Positions 39,272-49,917 are shown, counted from the first letter of the stretch. The stretch: DNA of 64,000 nt from Methanothermobacter sp. (GCA_030055615.1 JASFYN010000003.1:180185-244184); one strand, 5' to 3'. The notes: generated by a model from the letters alone, not told the origin. Program-made: numbers and translations.

Positions 39272-41160
39272 TGGGCTGTGGGGTTCTTTATTATACTCTT
39301 TGGCATTATATCGCTTAGCCTCTGCATCTTCTCTATTAAACTTTCTTTACCCTTACCTATGAGAGCATGCTCTAAGACATCCCCTAAGCTTTCAACAGGT
39401 ATTATCTCTATTTTACCCTCATACTTCTTCTCTATCATCACATCATCCATGTTAGCCTTGGGGATGAGCACCTTTTTAATCCCTGCTTCTGCCGCGGCTT
39501 CTATCTTACCTGTAACTCCACCAACCGGTAATACATCTCCTCTTATGCTTAATGATCCTGTAAGTGCCACTGACTGGTCTACTGGTATCTCTTCAAGGGC
39601 TGATATTACTGCTGTCGCGACTGATACGCTTGCACTGTCACCCTCCACGCCTTCGTAAGCTTGTAGGAATTGTATGTGTATATCATAATTGGAAATGTCG
39701 GTACCGGTATATTTTTTGATAAGTGCACTTACATTCTGGACGGCTTCCTTGGCTATCTCACCTAGTTTACCTGTTGCTATGATCCTACCTTCTTCTTTGC
39801 TCTGTGCTGGGGCGGCCTCAGCGGCTATGGGTAATATTATACCACTACGATCCCCTATGATTGCTAATCCATTCACCCTGCCGACTTCGCTCCCATGGGA
39901 TTTGAAAACGCTATATTTTTTCTTTTGGGTGATGTACCTATCTGCTATCTGTTGTTCGAGGGTTCTTGCAAGTTTCTTCGCCTTTAGCACGTGCTTTTTG
40001 GATACGAGTTCAGCCCCCTCACTTTTTGCAATATCACCAGCTGCTCTTACAAGGCCCCCAAGATCCCTTAATTTTAGGGTTAGTGAATCTTTCTTACCTG
40101 CCCTTCGCTGGGCTTCCCTTATGATCTCTTTTATGGCATCCTTGTTGAAATGGGGTATCCGCCCATCCTTTTCCACTTCTTGTGCCACGAATTGTACAAG
40201 TTTTTGCCTGTTCTCTGGGGTGTCTGGCATGGTGTCTTTCATATAAACCTCGTAGCCATAGCCTCTTATCCTTGAACGTAATGCTGGGTGCATTCCCTTG
40301 AGCACGTGTAGGTTACCTGAAGCCACGAGCACGAAGTCGCAAGGTACTGCTTGTGATCTTACCATGGCTCCACTGCTGGTTTCGCTTTGTCCTGTGATTG
40401 AATATTTCTTGTCTTGCATTGCTGTTAGGAGTTCTTGTTGTGTTTTCATCTTCATTGTACCTATTTCGTCGATGTATAGTACTCCTTTGTGGGCTTTGTG
40501 TATCATCCCCGCCTCTACTCTTTCATGTGCTGGGGTTCCAAGGCCTCCTGACTGGTATGGGTCGTGTCTTACATCACCTAGTAGTGCACCGGCATGAGCT
40601 CCGGTTGCGTCGACGAATGGTGCTGTTTTTTTCCCTTCATTGTTTATTAATAATTTTGGTACCATTACTGTTTTCTGTGGTCTCACTTGTTGTAATGCTA
40701 GGAATATTATCCCTGCTGCTATTATGGCTGCTAGGAATTGTTTGAGCATGAACCCCATTAGGAGTATGAAGCTTATTATAGCTATCATGAAAAGGTTTTT
40801 CTTTTCTTCTTGGGCTCTTGCCCTGCTTTTGTGACTCATCACAATCTTTTTACCTTCACCAGCGGGTACTGTGCTGATCACAGGATTGTTTGGGTCATCG
40901 AGGTTGGGGTAAACCAGTATATCTTGGAGTTGTTCCCTTGGTAGTAATTCTGCCATCGCCCTTGCCAGCATTGATTTTCCTACGCCTGGTTCTCCGATGA
41001 GTAGTACATTACGACGTTGCTTAGCAGCCTTTTTTATAGTTTCAACCGCTTCTTCTTGGCCTATTATCTGATCTATTAATCTCCTGGGGACTGGTATGTC
41101 CTTTGAAGTTTCATATGAAAACGATTCCTTCATGTTAGCCTTTTTAATCTCGGTTGTCAT
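39268..41160 (-). CDS. lonB: Membrane-bound archaeal Lon protease (LonB)
   Basis: 630 aa ATP-dependent protease facing the cytoplasm. AAA+ domain with Walker A GEPGVGKS. Between Walker A and B are two membrane helices (FMIAIISFILLMGFML and FLAAIIAAGIIFLAL), the hallmark of archaeal LonB. Walker B LYIDEIGTM and sensor VASGN follow. The C-terminal Lon peptidase has EGDSASVSVA (catalytic Ser) and the Lys in VTGKIEAAAEAG (Ser-Lys dyad). Start ATG behind GGGGAGG. It degrades unfolded proteins at the membrane. Convergent with prs. Confidence 0.96.
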   Translation of the reverse strand: MTTEIKKANMKESFSYETSKDIPVPRRLIDQIIGQEEAVETIKKAAKQRRNVLLIGEPGVGKSMLARAMAELLPREQLQDILVYPNLDDPNNPVISTVPAGEGKKIVMSHKSRARAQEEKKNLFMIAIISFILLMGFMLKQFLAAIIAAGIIFLALQQVRPQKTVMVPKLLINNEGKKTAPFVDATGAHAGALLGDVRHDPYQSGGLGTPAHERVEAGMIHKAHKGVLYIDEIGTMKMKTQQELLTAMQDKKYSITGQSETSSGAMVRSQAVPCDFVLVASGNLHVLKGMHPALRSRIRGYGYEVYMKDTMPDTPENRQKLVQFVAQEVEKDGRIPHFNKDAIKEIIREAQRRAGKKDSLTLKLRDLGGLVRAAGDIAKSEGAELVSKKHVLKAKKLARTLEQQIADRYITQKKKYSVFKSHGSEVGRVNGLAIIGDRSGIILPIAAEAAPAQSKEEGRIIATGKLGEIAKEAVQNVSALIKKYTGTDISNYDIHIQFLQAYEGVEGDSASVSVATAVISALEEIPVDQSVALTGSLSIRGDVLPVGGVTGKIEAAAEAGIKKVLIPKANMDDVMIEKKYEGKIEIIPVESLGDVLEHALIGKGKESLIEKMQRLSDIMPKSIIKNPTAH

Positions 41161-41263
41161 TTTTATCCAAATTCCTCCCCTATTTTGAGATTAAAAAAAT
41201 AATCACTATAATACTAGGATGTTTTTCATAGGTTAAATATTTTTCTAACATTTATTTATTTTA

Positions 41264-42022
41264 TTATTTTTTTATCTCAGCTATAAGTGCAAGTGCATTC
41301 TGTATGAATTTTTCAACTATCCTACGATACTTCTCTTCCCTGGCCCTTAACTCCTCCTCCATCTTCTTTCTATCAGTGATATCCCTTATAATGGATGTAA
41401 TATAGTTTTCCCCATTGAAAGTCCATGGAGTTAGTGACATTTCCACTGAGATAATAGTTCCATCAGCTCTTCGACTCTTAGTCTCGAATATTTTGCCTGC
41501 GAGTGGATGCTTACCCTTCCTCTTGAATTTATCCATCATCTCCTTAAAATCTTCATGAAATTCGGATGGTATTATAAGGGTAAGTTCCTGGCCTATGATT
41601 TCATCACGTTCATACCCGAATACCCTATAGAATGAGGGGTTAGCCTCGAAAATCCTGCCATCCTCATCAACTATGAGTATGGCATCAGCAGTAGATTCAA
41701 AAACGGACTTAAACCCTTCTAACAATTTTTCACTGGGTTTCATTGACAAGAATATCCTCCCATCCTCGAGTGGGACGCATGTCACAAGCACAGGTATAAT
41801 AGAACCATCAACCCTAAGATCCGTATGTAAATCCTCAACAAACCCCCCTAAAACGCTAGTATCCAAAATATCCCCAAGATTAATCCTCTTTAATCTATCC
41901 TTTGGCAGGCCAATTAATTTTATGAATTCCCTATTATATTCTTCTATAACAGAATCTCTTACTATGAGATTAGCACCTTTAGAATATTCAAAAAAGATAT
42001 CTTCAAGGCTGGGAGATTCCAT
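41264..42022 (-). CDS. PAS-domain signalling protein without a kinase domain
   Basis: 252 aa. A first weak PAS-like region (about 5-80), a full PAS domain (about 85-190, TADAILIVDEDGRIFEANPSFYRVFGY), and a PAC segment ENYITSIIRDITDRKKMEEEL. After a short helix (YRRIVEKFIQNALALIAEIKK) the protein ends where a histidine kinase would begin. It may bind a ligand or cofactor and signal through another protein. No kinase gene adjoins it, and no frameshift is apparent. Soluble. Confidence 0.82.
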   Translation of the reverse strand: MESPSLEDIFFEYSKGANLIVRDSVIEEYNREFIKLIGLPKDRLKRINLGDILDTSVLGGFVEDLHTDLRVDGSIIPVLVTCVPLEDGRIFLSMKPSEKLLEGFKSVFESTADAILIVDEDGRIFEANPSFYRVFGYERDEIIGQELTLIIPSEFHEDFKEMMDKFKRKGKHPLAGKIFETKSRRADGTIISVEMSLTPWTFNGENYITSIIRDITDRKKMEEELRAREEKYRRIVEKFIQNALALIAEIKK

Positions 42023-42098
42023 GAAATCAACCTCACTACTTTTTTATTTTAAAATATTGGATATATATACCTAACAGTCATTGGGGGATACTCATCAT

Positions 42099-43619
42099 AT
42101 GAGCGCAAAGTGTATAATGATCCAAGGAACATCATCAAGCGCTGGTAAAAGTGTCATGGTAGCTGCACTTTGCAGGATATTCGCAAAGAAGGGATACAGG
42201 GTTGCGCCATTCAAATCACAGAATATGTCACTCAACTCTTACACAACAAATGAGAACAGGGAGATAGCAATGGCACAGGTTCTGCAAGCAGAGGCCGCAG
42301 GCGTCGAACCATCACATCACATGAACCCCATACTATTAAAACCCAAGGAAGATTTCATATCACATGTTATAATCCATGGAAAACCAGCAGGGAACATGAA
42401 CTTTTATGATTATCAGAGGAAATTCCGAAAAAAAGCCTTAAAAGCCATAAAAGAATCCCTAGACCATCTAAGAGAAAATTATGATCTTATAATCATCGAA
42501 GGTGCAGGTTCACCAGCAGAGATCAACATGCGCCAATACGACCTAGCAAACATGGAAATAGCACATTTAGCAGACGCAGACGTGATACTAGTAGCCGACA
42601 TAGACAAAGGAGGCGTATTCGCATCCATCGCAGGCACATTCATGCTACTAGACAAAAAAGACAGAAAAAGGATAAAAGGAGTGATCATAAACAAATTCAG
42701 GGGAAACCTAGACATACTATTGCCAGGGATCAAAAAAATAGAAGAAATAACCAAAGTCCCAGTACTTGGAGTCATACCCTACGATGAAAACCTCAAATTG
42801 CCAGAAGAAGACTCGGCCTCACTATCAGAGAGAAAATACAAAAGTAAAGGAAAAATAAAAATAGGAGTTTTAAGACTGCCAAGAATATCTAACTTCACAG
42901 ACATAGACCCGCTAGAATATGAAAAAAACGTCTCAATAAAATTCATAGAAGCAGAAGACACACTCCACGGATTAGATGCCATAATAATACCAGGGACCAG
43001 GAACACAATAAACGACCTCCTATTCCTAAAAGAAAAAGGATTCCACGATGAAATAAACGATCTTAAAGATGAAAGCTTGATATTTGGGATCTGCGGAGGA
43101 TTCCAAATGCTAGGCAAAAAAATAATAGACAAGGATCATAGAGAATCACAACATGGAAGCATGGAAGGCCTAGGACTTTTAGATTGTAAAACAGAATTCA
43201 CAGGCGCCCCAAAGATAATAACACAAAGCCAAGGAAAAATAATAGGCCATGGAATATTCCAAGGATTAAAGGGCGTCCAAGTCAAAGGTTACGAACTCCA
43301 TGAAGGCACAACAATCCTAGGAGACTCCGAACCCTTAATACTCTTAAAAAAGGGTTGCGGTAACATGCCAGGAAAAAAATTTGATGGGGCAGTTGAAGGG
43401 AACATTGCAGGAACATACCTACATGGCATATTCCACAACCTAAAATTCCGCAGATACTTCACAAACATACTCCGCGAAAGAAAAGGCCTAGAAAAAATAC
43501 CCTACAATATAGACGAATTCAAAGATAATACAAGATTTTCCATAGAAAGACTAGCAAAGACCGTGGAAAAAAACATCAACCTAGAATTCATAGAAAAACT
43601 AATAGAATCAAGCCACTAA
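42099..43619 (+). CDS. cobQ: Adenosylcobyric acid synthase CobQ/CbiP
   Basis: 506 aa; amidates four carboxyls of adenosylcobyrinate diamide in the cobamide pathway supplying methyltransferases such as Mtr and MetE. The N-terminal ATPase has [16 protein letters not shown] and [13 protein letters not shown]; the glutaminase has [12 protein letters not shown] with the catalytic Cys, and YLHGIFHN with the His. The frame is open to 42081, but ATG 42099 (MSAKCIM) starts the conserved sequence. A TATA-like GGATATATATACC lies near 42059. Convergent with the DASS transporter, overlapping 12 bases. Confidence 0.95.
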   Translation: MSAKCIMIQGTSSSAGKSVMVAALCRIFAKKGYRVAPFKSQNMSLNSYTTNENREIAMAQVLQAEAAGVEPSHHMNPILLKPKEDFISHVIIHGKPAGNMNFYDYQRKFRKKALKAIKESLDHLRENYDLIIIEGAGSPAEINMRQYDLANMEIAHLADADVILVADIDKGGVFASIAGTFMLLDKKDRKRIKGVIINKFRGNLDILLPGIKKIEEITKVPVLGVIPYDENLKLPEEDSASLSERKYKSKGKIKIGVLRLPRISNFTDIDPLEYEKNVSIKFIEAEDTLHGLDAIIIPGTRNTINDLLFLKEKGFHDEINDLKDESLIFGICGGFQMLGKKIIDKDHRESQHGSMEGLGLLDCKTEFTGAPKIITQSQGKIIGHGIFQGLKGVQVKGYELHEGTTILGDSEPLILLKKGCGNMPGKKFDGAVEGNIAGTYLHGIFHNLKFRRYFTNILRERKGLEKIPYNIDEFKDNTRFSIERLAKTVEKNINLEFIEKLIESSH

Positions 43620-44981
43620 AAAAGGCCTTGCTATCGTGAAAAGCACGAAGATTGTCACGATTATCCCCATGATAATAAGTGGAATTCCACTCCTTGGAAT
43701 ATCCCGCAACTTCACAAAACCCGTCCCATGGGCCATGGCCACCGTAGGATCTGCTGTAGGTAACATGAAAGAAAGTGAACATGCTATCGCAACAGGCACA
43801 GCATAAATACCAACAGGTAAATGCTGCGTATGGGCAAGGGTGACAGATAAAGGCACAAGTATAGCTGACAAGGCTATATTAGACATAACCTGTGTTATAC
43901 TAACAGCCAAAACCATAAGGACAAGTGTTATAATCAATGGGTTAGGAGATCCTAAGGTCACTATTATATCCTTTATAAGCCACTTAGCAGCCCCAGTATT
44001 TAAGAGGGCGGAACCAAGTGAAAGAGCACCACCAAAGAATATTATAAGCCCCCAGTCAATGTTCTTCTGCACATCTCTCCAATTTATCACACCCGCGAAA
44101 ATGAAAAGCACACCAGCTATAAGAGCCACAGAATAACTATCTATGCCTGTCCAACCAGCTGTAACCCAAAGTACTATCGCAAAGAATAATATTAGGAGGG
44201 TTATCTTCTCATCACGTTTCATTGGCCCGAGCAAATTGAGTTTATCATCAACGGTTTTGTTCTCTGTGCCATGGACTTCTGGTGGGAAAATCTGGAGTAA
44301 AATCTTCCAGATTATCAGCATGAGTATTATTGAAAGTGGAAATCCGAATATCATCCAGTTTAGGAATGGTATTTTCGTGTAGGCTGCTGCCATAAGGTTA
44401 GGAGCTGTTCCTATCTCTGTTGCGAGTCCACCTGCCAAAGAACCGAATGATGCTCCAAGGATCATGCTCTTGGCGAAATTGCTTTCACCATTCTTTGCAC
44501 TTTTACAGCCCATTAAGCCGATTATCTCTTTTATGACTGGGAGTAACATTGCAAATGCCACAACATTTTCGATCCAAGCAGATAAGAGGCCCGTTGAAAA
44601 TATGCTCACAAATAATGTCCTCTTAGGGGAAATTCCAAGCTTTGAAAGGAGTGTGTATGTTAATCTAAGTGCGAGTCCGCTCTCTCTTATCGCATCCGCC
44701 ATTATAAAGCCGCCTATTATAAGAAATATTATAGGATTTGCAAATCCTATAACCGCATCTTCAAAACTTTGAATACCAATTAGTGGCTGTATAAATAATA
44801 TGATCATGGAAGTCACAGCTAATGGTACAACCTCACTAATCCACATAAGGATGGCGAAAACTAATAATGACAAGGCGGCATGGCCAGAAGATCCAATCCC
44901 AGGCAATGGTATAAGATAAACTACTAAAGCTAATAATATGCTTATCAAAAGATAAAAATGATCCTTCGTGCTGGCCATCAT
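43608..44981 (-). CDS. DASS/SLC13-type anion transporter
   Basis: 457 aa with about 12-13 hydrophobic segments. Family features include a scaffold start [13 protein letters not shown] (near residue 55), helical hairpins with SNT-like motifs ([25 protein letters not shown]), and a C-terminal [20 protein letters not shown] proteins take up dicarboxylates, citrate, phosphate or sulfate with sodium; the substrate cannot be called. The longer frame to 45152 overlaps the divergent methyltransferase; GTTGGTG precedes ATG 44981, which I use. Confidence 0.88.
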   Translation of the reverse strand: MMASTKDHFYLLISILLALVVYLIPLPGIGSSGHAALSLLVFAILMWISEVVPLAVTSMIILFIQPLIGIQSFEDAVIGFANPIIFLIIGGFIMADAIRESGLALRLTYTLLSKLGISPKRTLFVSIFSTGLLSAWIENVVAFAMLLPVIKEIIGLMGCKSAKNGESNFAKSMILGASFGSLAGGLATEIGTAPNLMAAAYTKIPFLNWMIFGFPLSIILMLIIWKILLQIFPPEVHGTENKTVDDKLNLLGPMKRDEKITLLILFFAIVLWVTAGWTGIDSYSVALIAGVLFIFAGVINWRDVQKNIDWGLIIFFGGALSLGSALLNTGAAKWLIKDIIVTLGSPNPLIITLVLMVLAVSITQVMSNIALSAILVPLSVTLAHTQHLPVGIYAVPVAIACSLSFMLPTADPTVAMAHGTGFVKLRDIPRSGIPLIIMGIIVTIFVLFTIARPFLVA

Positions 44982-45010
44982 TGACACCAACTTTAAATGG
45001 TATCCTTTTT

Positions 45011-45020
45011 TTATATATAA
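45011..45020. promoter_or_regulatory. Shared palindromic TATA box between transporter and methyltransferase
   Basis: TTATATATAA lies in the 70-base gap between divergent starts. At 26 bases spacing it predicts starts near 45042 (+) and 44990 (-), each a few bases before the respective ribosome binding site. It may serve both genes. Confidence 0.4.
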
Positions 45021-45051
45021 ATGTTTCCATGATACGGGGGGAAGTAAGGGC

Positions 45052-46086
45052 ATGAAAACTGTCCATAAAATAATTTTTAAAAATTCAAAGGATATGGATG
45101 AAATCACCAACGAGAGCGTGAACTTTGTACTCACATCACCACCATACCCCATGATAGAGATATGGGATAATCTCTTCTCATCGTTTAATCCTCAAATAGG
45201 TGAAGCCCTCAAAAACGGGGAGGGGATGAAAGCATATAATCTCATGCACAAAGAACTAAATAAGGTCTGGGATGAAATAGATAGGGTGATATCTCCTGGG
45301 GGGATTGTTTGCATCAATATAGGAGATGCCACGCGGAAAATAGGAGATTCTTTCAAAGTTTACGCAAACCATTCCCGTATAATATACTATTTTGAAAAGA
45401 AAGGTTACAATATTCTACCACTTATTATTTGGAAGAAGGAGACCAACAAGCCAACAAAGTTCATGGGTTCTGGCATGCTACCACCAAATGCCTATGTCAC
45501 GCACGAACACGAATATATATTAATATTCCGGAAAGATGGTCCCCGCCAATTCAAAACAGAAAAGGAAAAAGAGAAAAGGAGGAATAGTGCATACTTCTGG
45601 GAAGAGAGAAACGAATGGTTTTCTGATATATGGACTGATTTAAAAGGCACCCCACAAAAATATGAGAATATGAAAAGAAAAACAGCAGCATACCCTCTGA
45701 GATTAGCATATAGGCTGATAAACATGTACTCAGTCCAGGGTGACACCATTTTAGACCCCTTCCTGGGTACTGGGACGACAATGATAGCTGCAATGTGCGC
45801 TGCCCGTAATTCAATAGGATATGAGATCGACACCAATTTTAAGAATATAATAGAAACGCGAATAAAAAAGGTTAAAAAACTATCAAGGAAACTCATCAGT
45901 GAGCGCCTACAAAAACATCTAAACTTGATCAAAATGAAAAATACTAGATATAGGTCGAAATATTATAGTTTCAATGTTATGACAAAACAGGAACGAGATA
46001 TATTATTCCACATAATAAAAGGAATTGAAAAAGATGATGAAAACAAGTTCAAAATAACCTATAAACCCTTGAAAATTTGTTCATGA
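45052..46086 (+). CDS. N4-cytosine DNA methyltransferase, M.MthZI-like
   Basis: 344 aa. Catalytic motif IV TSPPYPM near residue 25 precedes the AdoMet motif DPFLGTGTT near residue 240, the order of beta-class enzymes; SPPY indicates N4-cytosine. The middle part with [26 protein letters not shown] resembles the CTAG methylase M.MthZI of Methanothermobacter (from memory). No restriction endonuclease gene adjoins it. The frame is open back to 44968, but ATG 45052 follows GGGGGGAAGTAAGG and starts the conserved region. Convergent with the ATP-cone gene by 6 bases. Confidence 0.88.
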   Translation: MKTVHKIIFKNSKDMDEITNESVNFVLTSPPYPMIEIWDNLFSSFNPQIGEALKNGEGMKAYNLMHKELNKVWDEIDRVISPGGIVCINIGDATRKIGDSFKVYANHSRIIYYFEKKGYNILPLIIWKKETNKPTKFMGSGMLPPNAYVTHEHEYILIFRKDGPRQFKTEKEKEKRRNSAYFWEERNEWFSDIWTDLKGTPQKYENMKRKTAAYPLRLAYRLINMYSVQGDTILDPFLGTGTTMIAAMCAARNSIGYEIDTNFKNIIETRIKKVKKLSRKLISERLQKHLNLIKMKNTRYRSKYYSFNVMTKQERDILFHIIKGIEKDDENKFKITYKPLKICS

Positions 46087-46356
46087 TTTGTATTTCTTCT
46101 CAAATCTCCTCCAAGACTTTGCAATGTAAGGTTCACACTTATCGAGTTCACTGAGCAGACACATTCTTATAGTATCGGTCTTTATCTCCTCCTTACCCTC
46201 CAATTTCCGGGTTACAGTCTCATATATCTTATCTATTATCTCTCTTTTCTCTTCGAGACTATAACCCGCATCAATGGTAGCCTTTTCAAGAGATGCTCTG
46301 ATCTTCGAAGGCTTATATGGTTCCAATCTCCCTCTTCTCTTTATAACCCTCATCAT
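46081..46356 (-). CDS. Stand-alone ATP-cone domain protein
   Basis: 91 aa consisting almost only of an ATP-cone: VIKRRGRLEPYKPSKIRASLEKA followed by helices through [14 protein letters not shown]-cones sense ATP/dATP and control ribonucleotide reductases or, in NrdR, reductase gene transcription. Here no zinc ribbon (NrdR) or reductase is attached. The window's reductase lacks its own cone, so control in trans is possible (inference). GGTGAAGA precedes the ATG (two Met codons). A structured leader lies upstream. Confidence 0.8.
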   Translation of the reverse strand: MMRVIKRRGRLEPYKPSKIRASLEKATIDAGYSLEEKREIIDKIYETVTRKLEGKEEIKTDTIRMCLLSELDKCEPYIAKSWRRFEKKYKS

Positions 46357-46364
46357 TCTTCACC

Positions 46365-46480
46365 ATCCACATGAAACAATCTCATGAGGTTTTCTGGTAT
46401 TAGGCTGGGCTCTAATCTCTTAACCTCCAACCGCTAGGGTTTCACGAAGCCTCTACCCTTCACCGTCCATCAAGACACTA
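46365..46480 (-). ncRNA. Candidate structured leader or small RNA upstream of the ATP-cone gene
   Basis: This ~115-base stretch is richer in G+C than its AT-rich surroundings and folds on paper (minus strand): AGGGT/ACCCT, then GAGGTT/AACCTC enclosing ATTAG/CTAAT, then CATGA/TCATG next to the start. A TATA-like TTTAAATATG at about 46509-46500 predicts a start near its 5' edge. It could be a 5' regulatory leader or an H/ACA-like RNA; I recognise no known class. The rest of the gap to 46692 is promoter sequence of pheT (TTTTTATATTTC near 46637). Confidence 0.3.
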
Positions 46481-46692
46481 AATTATATTCTATTTTTGGA
46501 CATATTTAAACTTAACATATCAATCCTCCTTCTTCTATCCACTTTTCCACGACGGGATCTCCAAACAACAGAAAAGACAAAAACATTATTCTGAATTCTA
46601 AAGACAATGATCTTAAAATTAGACTATATTCAGTAATTTTTATATTTCATGTTACTATATTAGGTTCATAGAAATCTCATCGGTGTTCTATA

Positions 46693-48336
46693 ATGCCAGT
46701 CATAACACTCGAATATGAGGATCTGAAAGAACTAGGGATAGATATAACCAAGGACAAACTTATTGATATTCTCCCCATGATGGGCAGTGACATCGAAGAA
46801 TTCGACGAAAAAAGTGTAAAGGTGGAATTTTTCCCCAACAGGCCAGATCAACTTTCGGTGGAAGGTGTTGCAAGAAGCCTTAAAGGTTTCCTAGGCCTTG
46901 AGAAAGGTTTGCCATCCTATAAGGTTAAAAAATCCCAGATGAAAGTCTATGTAGATAAGAGTGTGACAAGTATAAGACCCTATATTGGGATGGGCATCGT
47001 TAAAAATGTTAATTTTAATGATAAAAAGTTAAAGCAGGTTATGGAGTTCCAAGAGGATCTACATTGGGTCATAGGAAGAGACAGGAAAAAAGTGGCCATA
47101 GGCATACATAACCTTGACGTGGTGGAGGCTCCATTCACCTACAAAGCCGTTAAACCAGATGAGGTGAAGTTCACTCCACTTGATTGTGACCATGAAATGA
47201 CACCAGCCCAAATACTCAGAGAACATCCAAAAGGTGTGGAATATGCCCATCTTTTGGAAAAATTTGATCGTTATCCTCTAATCATTGACAAGGACGGGAA
47301 AGTCCTCTCAATGCCACCTATAATTAATGGAGAGCTTACAAAACTCACAGACGACACTAGTAACATCCTAATAGACGTCACAGGGACTGACGAGCGTGCT
47401 GTCATGCAAACATTGAATATAATCTGCACTTCCTTCGCAGAATCCAATGGCAAAATAGAAAGCCTCAAAATATCCCGCCCCGAAAAAGAACTTGAAACAC
47501 CAAATCTAACAGCCAAAACAAAAAAATTAAAGGTCTCGAATGTTACAAGGATAATAGGAATAAAACTCGATTCAAAGACCATAATAGATCTTCTAGGAAA
47601 GGCTAGGATGGACGCAGAGACCATATCAGAGGATGAAATTAAAGTTAAAATTCCACCCTACAGAGTCGATATACTCCATGAAGTCGACATCATCGAAAAC
47701 ATTGCAATACAATACTGTTTCAATAATATCAAACCTGAAATCCCAGCGATCCCAACCATAGGAGAGGAAGACCCGTGGTATGCGATTGACAAGTTCATAA
47801 GAGAAATCATGATAGGCCTTGGCTTCCAAGAGATCATGAGTTTGATGTTAACCAACGAAGAAAATCATTACCATAAAATGAGACTTAAAGAAGATGAAAG
47901 AGTTGAAGTGGCCCAGCCAATATCCACAGATAGGACAATGATAAGAAAAAGCTTACTTAATAGTCTGCTAGAATTCCTAGAAGCTAACAGGCATGAAGAC
48001 TTGCCACAGAAAATATTCGAGATAGGCGACGTAGTATACATCGACAAGACCCAAGAGACAAACACTCGACTAGTTAAGAAACTTGCAGGTGCTATAATAC
48101 ACTCAAATGCCAATTTCACCGAAATAAAATCCACAGTAGCGGCTATAATAGAAAATCTTGGATACAAATTCCAAATAGAACCCATGGATCATCCATCTTT
48201 TATAAAAGGTAGATGCGCCAAAGTAGAAGATAATGGGTTGACAGGGTTTTTCGGAGAATTACACCCGGAGGTTATAACCAACTTCAAATTAGAATACCCT
48301 GTAATCGCTTTTGAAATAACATTCCCCGCCAGATAA
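46693..48336 (+). CDS. pheT: Phenylalanyl-tRNA synthetase beta subunit
   Basis: 547 aa archaeal/eukaryal-type PheT (bacterial ones are ~800 aa). Domains: the B1-like start [15 protein letters not shown]3/B4 editing region with [18 protein letters not shown]-binding-fold B5 ([19 protein letters not shown]), and the catalytic-core-like B6/B7 end with [16 protein letters not shown]. Functions as alpha2-beta2 with PheS, which is not in this window. GGTGTTCTATA precedes the ATG. Convergent with YjbQ after 11 bases. Confidence 0.95.
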   Translation: MPVITLEYEDLKELGIDITKDKLIDILPMMGSDIEEFDEKSVKVEFFPNRPDQLSVEGVARSLKGFLGLEKGLPSYKVKKSQMKVYVDKSVTSIRPYIGMGIVKNVNFNDKKLKQVMEFQEDLHWVIGRDRKKVAIGIHNLDVVEAPFTYKAVKPDEVKFTPLDCDHEMTPAQILREHPKGVEYAHLLEKFDRYPLIIDKDGKVLSMPPIINGELTKLTDDTSNILIDVTGTDERAVMQTLNIICTSFAESNGKIESLKISRPEKELETPNLTAKTKKLKVSNVTRIIGIKLDSKTIIDLLGKARMDAETISEDEIKVKIPPYRVDILHEVDIIENIAIQYCFNNIKPEIPAIPTIGEEDPWYAIDKFIREIMIGLGFQEIMSLMLTNEENHYHKMRLKEDERVEVAQPISTDRTMIRKSLLNSLLEFLEANRHEDLPQKIFEIGDVVYIDKTQETNTRLVKKLAGAIIHSNANFTEIKSTVAAIIENLGYKFQIEPMDHPSFIKGRCAKVEDNGLTGFFGELHPEVITNFKLEYPVIAFEITFPAR

Positions 48337-48347
48337 AATCACGGGGT

Positions 48348-48758
48348 TTATCTGCCAATTATTGTGACTCTGACTCTGCGCCTTCTTGGACCATCAAATT
48401 CAACAAAGAATATGCTCTGCCATGTACCAAGATCTAGGGAACCACCAATAAGGGGTATGCTCTGACTACCACCTATGATCATCGCCCTTAAATGGGAATC
48501 TGCATTATTATCAATGGCATTATGCCCATATGATCCGCCCATAGGTATCAACTTTTCAATAACCTTCTCAAAGTCTCCAAGAAGCCTTGATTCATTTTCG
48601 TTTATGAAAATGGCTGAGGTAGTGTGTCTCGTGAAAACATTCACGATACCATCACTGATATTCGAAGCCTTCACAATATCTTTCACCTTCTGTGTTATGT
48701 TCACAAGTTCCATCCTCTTTGAAGTCTTTATGTTTATTTCATCCGAAAACATTTCCAA
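48348..48758 (-). CDS. YjbQ/UPF0047 family protein
   Basis: About 136 aa. Conserved NVFTRHTTSAIFINENE and the C-terminal LDLGTWQSIFFVEFDGPRRRRV with metal-ligand His residues (GGSYGHNAIDNNADSHLRAMIIG) define the family; some members show weak thiamine-phosphate synthase activity. The start is uncertain: AGGAGG at 48774-48769 is followed by TTG 48767 (too close), ATA 48761, TTG 48758 and ATG 48752; TTG 48758 is my choice. Confidence 0.87.
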   Translation of the reverse strand: MEMFSDEINIKTSKRMELVNITQKVKDIVKASNISDGIVNVFTRHTTSAIFINENESRLLGDFEKVIEKLIPMGGSYGHNAIDNNADSHLRAMIIGGSQSIPLIGGSLDLGTWQSIFFVEFDGPRRRRVRVTIIGR

Positions 48759-48772
48759 TATGATCAAACCTC

Positions 48773-49906
48773 CTATCTCTTGTTGGATAAGCGTGAAGTC
48801 AACTTGTAAAGGAAGCTTTTTTCATGATAAAATGCATGATGAGGGCAAAGCTCCATGCAGCATAAACAATTCACACACTTTTCATAATCAAATACTGGAG
48901 ATGATGTGCCCTTAGTAAGGGCGCCAGTGGGGCAAGCCTCTACACACACACCACAATTTTCGCAATTTCTATCATCAATGGCAGGCCTAGACCACCAAAA
49001 CTTTAAAAGTGTTCTAGCTAACCTTGAAGGTAAAAATTCAAGGGCATGATATATATTCGAGGGCCATTTGAAATCATCTAATATTGTGGGTTCCTCCCCT
49101 ATGATTTTAATATTACTTAAACCTTTGCCAAGTCCCCTTTCTATCGCTATCCTATTAGATGGTATCATATATGGATCCATTCCAAGGATGTGGGGGATGT
49201 AAACGTCTAACGCTACTGTATCATTTGATGCTAGTATGATTCCAAGTTTTCTTGGATTGCCTCCTGATGGGCCGTTGCCTTCCATTCCAATTATACCATC
49301 TACGATTGTTAGGTTTGGTTGTGTGAGCTCATATATGTCAACTATTCTTTCACTGAATTCTGATGGTCTTGGGTATTTTCTATGGTAATCTGTTTTCCTG
49401 GCTCCTGGGATAGCCCCGTACATGTTCTTTATGGCGCATGTTAATATTGTTAGGTTGTGGGTTTTTATCTTCGGGAGGTTAACGATAAAATCGCATTCGA
49501 GTATAGGTTTTGCTATGGGATATTTTTCTGATTTGAACTTCTTGATGTATGATCCCGTTGATTCAAAATTTAATAGTTTGATACCTAATTTTTTGCTTAT
49601 AGTTTTCATCCCAGTTTTTTCCCATAGGTTTTCTAGGTTGGTGTAGGGGCTTCCTGGACTGTCACCTATCATGACATTCACATTTTTTTCGAGTAGTATT
49701 TTTGCTGTGGCTTCTACAATTGTTGGGTGTGTTGTTATCCCCTCTTCTGGTGATGCGCTCATTAGAAGGTTTGGTTTGAGGAGTACATGGTCACCTTTTT
49801 CTAAATCTTCAAATCCATTTATATTCTCGATACATTCTCTGATGGCCCATTGGACCCTTGAGGGATTGTATGATGTGCATTTTTTCACTGCTATCAATGA
49901 TTTCAA
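48773..49906 (-). CDS. DUF362 protein with two 4Fe-4S ferredoxin clusters
   Basis: 377 aa. The N-terminal ~300 residues are DUF362 (LLKPNLLMSASPEEGITTHP, GDSPGSP, NLPKIKTHNLT, GNGPSGGNPRK). The end has two ferredoxin motifs, CENCGVCVEACPTG and CVNCLCCMELCPHH, near residues 315-355. Methanogens have several such proteins, thought to take part in electron transfer or iron-sulfur cofactor work; the function is unknown. Start is TTG behind GGGGGGG. Downstream of uvrC on the same strand (11-base gap). Confidence 0.87.
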   Translation of the reverse strand: MKSLIAVKKCTSYNPSRVQWAIRECIENINGFEDLEKGDHVLLKPNLLMSASPEEGITTHPTIVEATAKILLEKNVNVMIGDSPGSPYTNLENLWEKTGMKTISKKLGIKLLNFESTGSYIKKFKSEKYPIAKPILECDFIVNLPKIKTHNLTILTCAIKNMYGAIPGARKTDYHRKYPRPSEFSERIVDIYELTQPNLTIVDGIIGMEGNGPSGGNPRKLGIILASNDTVALDVYIPHILGMDPYMIPSNRIAIERGLGKGLSNIKIIGEEPTILDDFKWPSNIYHALEFLPSRLARTLLKFWWSRPAIDDRNCENCGVCVEACPTGALTKGTSSPVFDYEKCVNCLCCMELCPHHAFYHEKSFLYKLTSRLSNKR

Positions 49907-49917
49907 TTATGCCCCCC

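Noticed and set aside
44968..45152. Overlapping long starts of the DASS transporter and the methyltransferase
   Set aside because: They would overlap head to head through the promoter; good RBS-linked ATGs exist at 44981 and 45052.
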